This document shows, in pieces, positions 60,332 through 64,000 of a DNA stretch of 64,000 nucleotides. Source of the DNA: Monodelphis domestica (taxonomy: Eukaryota; Chordata; Mammalia; Didelphimorphia; Didelphidae). Under the pieces are notes generated by a model. The model did not search any database, was not told the origin of the DNA, and was given only the letters and a program-made list of their open reading frames with translations. Each line of letters begins with the position of its first letter. Position 1 is the first letter of the stretch. The position numbers and the translations under genes were made by a program. The stretch covers positions 116,762,520 through 116,826,519 of the forward strand of contig NC_077229.1 in the NCBI RefSeq assembly GCF_027887165.1. The letters are read 5' to 3'.

Positions 60332-61326
60332 TGCTGGGAGCCATCAGGCCACAATGCCTTGACAGAGTCACACGTGGTAGCTGAGGAAACCACAGAGTGA
60401 TCCTTGGCAAGATATGATTGCCCACCCAATCCCCCTTTACATGACCTCTTTCATCAGTGCCCCTTTCCTATGAATTGACATCATTATTATTTCCCCCTAG
60501 TCTCAAAAGAAACAATGCAAGAGTCAAACACCTGTACCCTAATTCCCCAAAACATCACCAAAAGATCAGACCGTTAAACCTAATCCCAAAAAGACTATCA
60601 TGGGTTAACTTTTACTTAGGTACATAATTCCCAGCAAAACTGCAGTTATAAACTAAGCCCAAAACTTTCCCACTCACAGAAACCTATTCTCATAAAGACA
60701 GCACACAAATCAATCATAGAGGCCCATACAATAAATACAAGTACATCAAGCTTTGATATGCCTTAGTGACTCAATTACACAAATCAGTAATTCAGGAACT
60801 CCCTAGTAAGAACCCTGAGAAATGATCAGTTAAAATTTGAATTGTTTTTCCGGACCCCGCAACCTCAATGATATGATTGTTGAATTGTCATTTTAGAACA
60901 GTTGATTAGTTATTCCATTTTATTAAAAGCAATAAGTAATTTTCCTTGATTGTTTGTAACCTCCAAACTTCTCACAGGGTAATGAGAAAATTAAGCCACC
61001 TGTGACAAAATCATTTATCTTGTGTGCAACCTTTATTCTGTCAACAATCACAATACAAAGATATAGAATGTTAATCAAGTGATTTGTTAAAAGTTAATGT
61101 ATCACTTTTCCAATTATCTCTCTTTGATTATGTGTATTTGCATGCCAAGAAAATGGTATAAAAATAAAAACCAGGCATGGGGATGGTGGAACAGCTATCA
61201 GATATAAAGCAATCCCGTGGCTGTTATGATTAAGCTATCTTCCATTTGATATTTATTTTGACTGATCATTCGCCACCTATTGAGAAACCCTGGAGTTGTA
61301 AGCAAGGGTGGACTTTGCCCAAGGCA
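60332..61326 (+). mobile_element. Solo LTR, class II (betaretrovirus-like) pattern
   Basis: 995 bp, TG...CA, exact 6-bp duplication gaatct at 60326-60331 and 61327-61332. The flanks rejoin as MIR sequence ('ttaaggaatctaaaaactt'). TATA box TATAAAAA at 61157-61164. The 6-bp duplication is typical of ERVK-type elements, unlike the 4-bp ones elsewhere here. No internal genes. Confidence 0.85.
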
Positions 61327-62349
61327 GAATCTAAAAACTTGTATATCTAGCCTTGGCAATTTAGGAATTATGTAATCTCAAGAGTAAAATTTCTCCTTTT
61401 GAATCTCAGTATCTTTATGCTGGTAGAAGGTGAGGAGAGACAAATTTCAATTTCACATAAGAAAGTAAGAACAATTTAATAATAATTAGATCTAAAAAGA
61501 GAAACCAGCTCCCTGGGTAAATCATAGATTATTTCTCATGTAGTCTTCAAGGAGGGGTGAGGATGGGATGAGCACTTGTTTGGTATTATGAGAATTTAAT
61601 AATAGTGGGTACCCTTTGGGGAGTACCCTAAGACCCCAAAGTTAACTTTGGATTTTAAGTTTTGAAGTCACTCCCTTATTGGATTAAGTTGCAATTCATT
61701 GCACCCTTGATTGAATTAAGAACAAACATAGCCTGTTTATGTGTCAAAAATCTACTTAAAATAGTGGAATGAAGGAAAGACAGTGGTGAACATGAATACT
61801 ATGCTGCCATCTTAAAGGAGTCATAGAGTCTGAAGACACTAGTCTCTTGTGCTTCTTACCTCCCTAGCTCCAGGAAGATCTGCCTCTTGTCAGAGTGAGG
61901 TTTGAATACTCCAATCTCTCTTAAAAAGGGATATTATGAGGAACATAAATTTGAGTGGAGGGAGGAAGAATGGTCTTTTTTTTCTTCTGTGAATCAAAAA
62001 CAAGATGTGTGTACAGGTATGGCTTCTGGGATCAGAGGAGGCTTGGTAAGGGAACTGCCAGCCATATGTGGTTTAGAGGACTTCTCCTTCTATAACCTGC
62101 TTTTTACTTATTTAACAAATAATTATAAATTAAGATACAATCACAAGAGCATCTTAATCTAAATAGTTTATTTGAGAGATACTTTAGAAGCTTATACTAG
62201 ATGTATATATATATAGGACCTGTCTTGGACTCCTTGCTCTGCTATTGATGACCTAACTTTTGTCAAGTCATTCAAAACTCTAAGTTTACTTTCCTTAATT
62301 CTGTGAAAGGAAAAGAGTTTTCTATTTCACCTCAGGACCATATCATAGT
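61327..62349. other. Intergenic
   Basis: The MIR interrupted by the LTR continues to about 61450. Another MIR-like piece lies at 62210-62320. The open frame 61902-62162 resembles nothing I know. Confidence 0.4.
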
Positions 62350-62587
62350 TTTTGTTGTTCAGTCATTTCATTTGTGCTTGAATCTTCATATTCCCATTTG
62401 GTGTTTTCTTAGCAAAGACACTGATGTGGTTTGCCATTTCCTTTTCCAGCTCATCTTTAAGTTGAGGAAATGGAGGCAGACAAGTTTAAGGAACTTGCCC
62501 AGTCACATAGCTAGCAATTGTTTGAGGTCATATTTGAACTCAGGAAGATGAGTCTTCCTGACTTCATAGGCAGCATCTAATTGCCCC
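62350..62587 (-). mobile_element. MAR1-like SINE
   Basis: Reversed copy: 'ttgttgttcagtcatttcat', 'tttgccatttccttttccag', 'gaggaaatggaggcagacaa' and 'gtcttcctgacttcatagg', ending 'catctaattgccccc'. Confidence 0.8.
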
Positions 62588-62705
62588 CTACACTATAGTT
62601 TACAAATATTAAATAGGTATTAGTGAATTTTCCTTTACCCTCAGAGAATCTCAAGAGCTTGGCCATTGGATTTCTGCAACTAAATCTGTATCTAAAACTA
62701 TAGTG

Positions 62706-63262
62706 CAGTGAAGGTTAACATTTTAGAGATGGAGTGCTGGGCCTCACCCACACCTCACCACACAGACCAAGTGCCATGCCCACACCTCCCAGAGATAGAG
62801 TACCTCACCCACCTCAACCCCAGCATGCCCCTTACCCAGACAGAGGAGAGAGAAAATGTTCTCATTGGACTATTGGGCAAAGGGGCAGGTGATGAGAGAC
62901 ACATGTGGAGAGGGAGAGGAGAGTGTCCCCAGCACTCTGCTCCTCTAGCTATGCGCCACATTGTGAGCTCTGCTCCCCTCAAACCTAGTTCTTCTCCAAC
63001 CCCACCACAGGAATCACCTTCACTACAGACTCAACAGGCTGCTAACACAGCATGTGAGTCTCCCCCACTCCTAACCCCCAGACAGAGGAGGTAGGAAGCT
63101 CTCCCATTGACTGCTGGGCAGAATGGAGGAAGAAATAAGGAATGTCCTCAGGTGCATGGAGAAGGGGGGGAGCAGCTCTACCTCATTTCTAGTAATGAAC
63201 TCTGGAAGGGGACTGCTCTGTGTGCCCTTTTTGGGATGTGTGCCATAGGTTAACCATCATGG
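62706..63262. mobile_element. Non-autonomous hAT transposon with internal duplication
   Basis: 557 bp, flanked by ctatagtg (62698-62705) and ctttagtg (63263-63270), seven of eight identical. The left end CAGTGAAGGTTAAC and the start 'ttttagagatggagtgctgg' align with 50213. The interior repeats a 'cagacagaggag...ctcattgga.ctgggca' unit twice (about 62838-62890 and 63080-63125). The open frame 62708-63094 is not a gene. Confidence 0.8.
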
Positions 63263-63274
63263 CTTTAGTGCTTT

Positions 63275-63450
63275 CTCTCTCAATTATTTCCCATTTATCC
63301 TATAATATAGCTTCCTTTTTATGTATTTCTTTGCTTGTAGTCTCCCCCATTAGAATGTAAGCTTTTTGAAGAAAGTAACTATCTTTTGTTTCTTTTTTCA
63401 CTGCCAGAACTTTGCATAGTGCTTGGCCCATAGAATTAAATTGAATATAC
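63275..63450 (+). mobile_element. L2 LINE 3' terminus
   Basis: 'cccccattagaatgtaagct', 'agtaactatcttttgtttct' and 'tttgcatagtgcttggccca' form an L2 end. Confidence 0.6.
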
Positions 63451-64000
63451 AACTGAGTATAAAATAAAAAGCCAATAAGTAGTTGAAAAACACAGGTTTA
63501 AAGATTTTTCTGGAAGGAGATTACTTCACAGCTGAGCCAAAAAGAAAGAGGAGGAGGTTTTTGGTTTTTGTGATTATATTTTTATTTTTTTCTCTTCTGA
63601 CAAAATACAACATCACAGAAGCAAATGGATGAATAAAAGACAAATGTATTCATATAAGAACAGAGAACACCCAAATACTAACAACAAACACAGTTACAGA
63701 GAAATTCTCTCATGAGGGTTGAAGTTTCCTCAGGGAATACTATCCCTTGCAACAGAAAAGAGAACTGATTTTAGACTCCAGAACATTGACTACTATGAGA
63801 GCTCAGCTGAGTAACCTACCCAGCAAATACACTGAAACCCAAGATGAGATACAGAACAGAGAGACAGCCATTGAGTCATATGATATAAGTATTGTTGGGT
63901 TTTTTTGTGTGTATATCTGAAATGTGGCTTTTATTTCCTTTGTACTCATAGCTTTAGATGACTCTTCCTATGGGAACTATGTATATTTGTTGGTCAGTAA
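63451..64000. other. Intergenic to window end
   Basis: No gene or repeat recognised. Confidence 0.4.

Noticed and set aside
10988..62587. tRNA genes
   Set aside because: The tRNA-like heads belong to SINEs. None has an intact cloverleaf with anticodon that I can support.
62708..63094. 128-codon frame
   Set aside because: It lies wholly in a non-autonomous hAT and reflects GC-rich composition.

Overview
The window looks like AT-rich intergenic DNA from a marsupial, probably an opossum-like (didelphid) species. The evidence is the repeat content. There are many L1 3' ends of the marsupial type, and two families of tRNA-headed SINEs (one with a MAR1-like tail, one with the 'ttggaaccaat...gattctaagatggaaggtaag' type of tail). 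hAT/Buster-type DNA transposons are present, one of them SPIN/URR1-like, along with several short-LTR endogenous retrovirus remnants and older MIR, L2 and CR1/L3 fossils. No bacterial, viral-genome or plasmid organisation is present. I see no CRISPR array, no operon and no exon-intron gene. The species call rests on remembered repeat consensus sequences, not on a search.

The only convincing protein-coding gene is a single-exon WDR5-family open reading frame on the minus strand (7953-8942, 329 codons from its first ATG). It has seven WD40 blades and no frameshift or stop. It looks like an old retrogene, close to WDR5B or an independent WDR5 copy. Seven of the eight residues I recall for the WIN peptide pocket are kept, while three of six residues of the opposite WBM face differ.

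Layout: 1-7 kb holds L1 3' ends, one carrying a complete 717-bp hAT element with an 8-bp target duplication, and one inverted into another. 8-9 kb holds the retrogene. 10-10.6 kb is a CpG-rich element of unknown family with a (CTA)19 tail. 11-18 kb is SINE, MIR and CR1/L3 debris. 18.5-24 kb is a CR1/L3 element split by a 5'-complete but 3'-truncated L1 and by a SINE. 24-36 kb holds L1 ends and LTRs at about 27.4, 32.3 and 33.9 kb. 38-46 kb is the most layered part: a SINE split by a solo LTR, then an L1 split by a 3.7-kb provirus with tRNA-Arg-type primer site, itself carrying another solo LTR. 46-53 kb has LTR, MIR, L2, hAT and an old L1. 53.4-55.5 kb is the 5' half of an L1 with a decayed ORF1. 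55.8-64 kb holds SINEs, two LTRs and two hAT elements.

No genes here work together as a pathway. The value of the window is its retrogene and an unusually readable record of nested insertions, many with target site duplications that can be verified against the interrupted host repeat.
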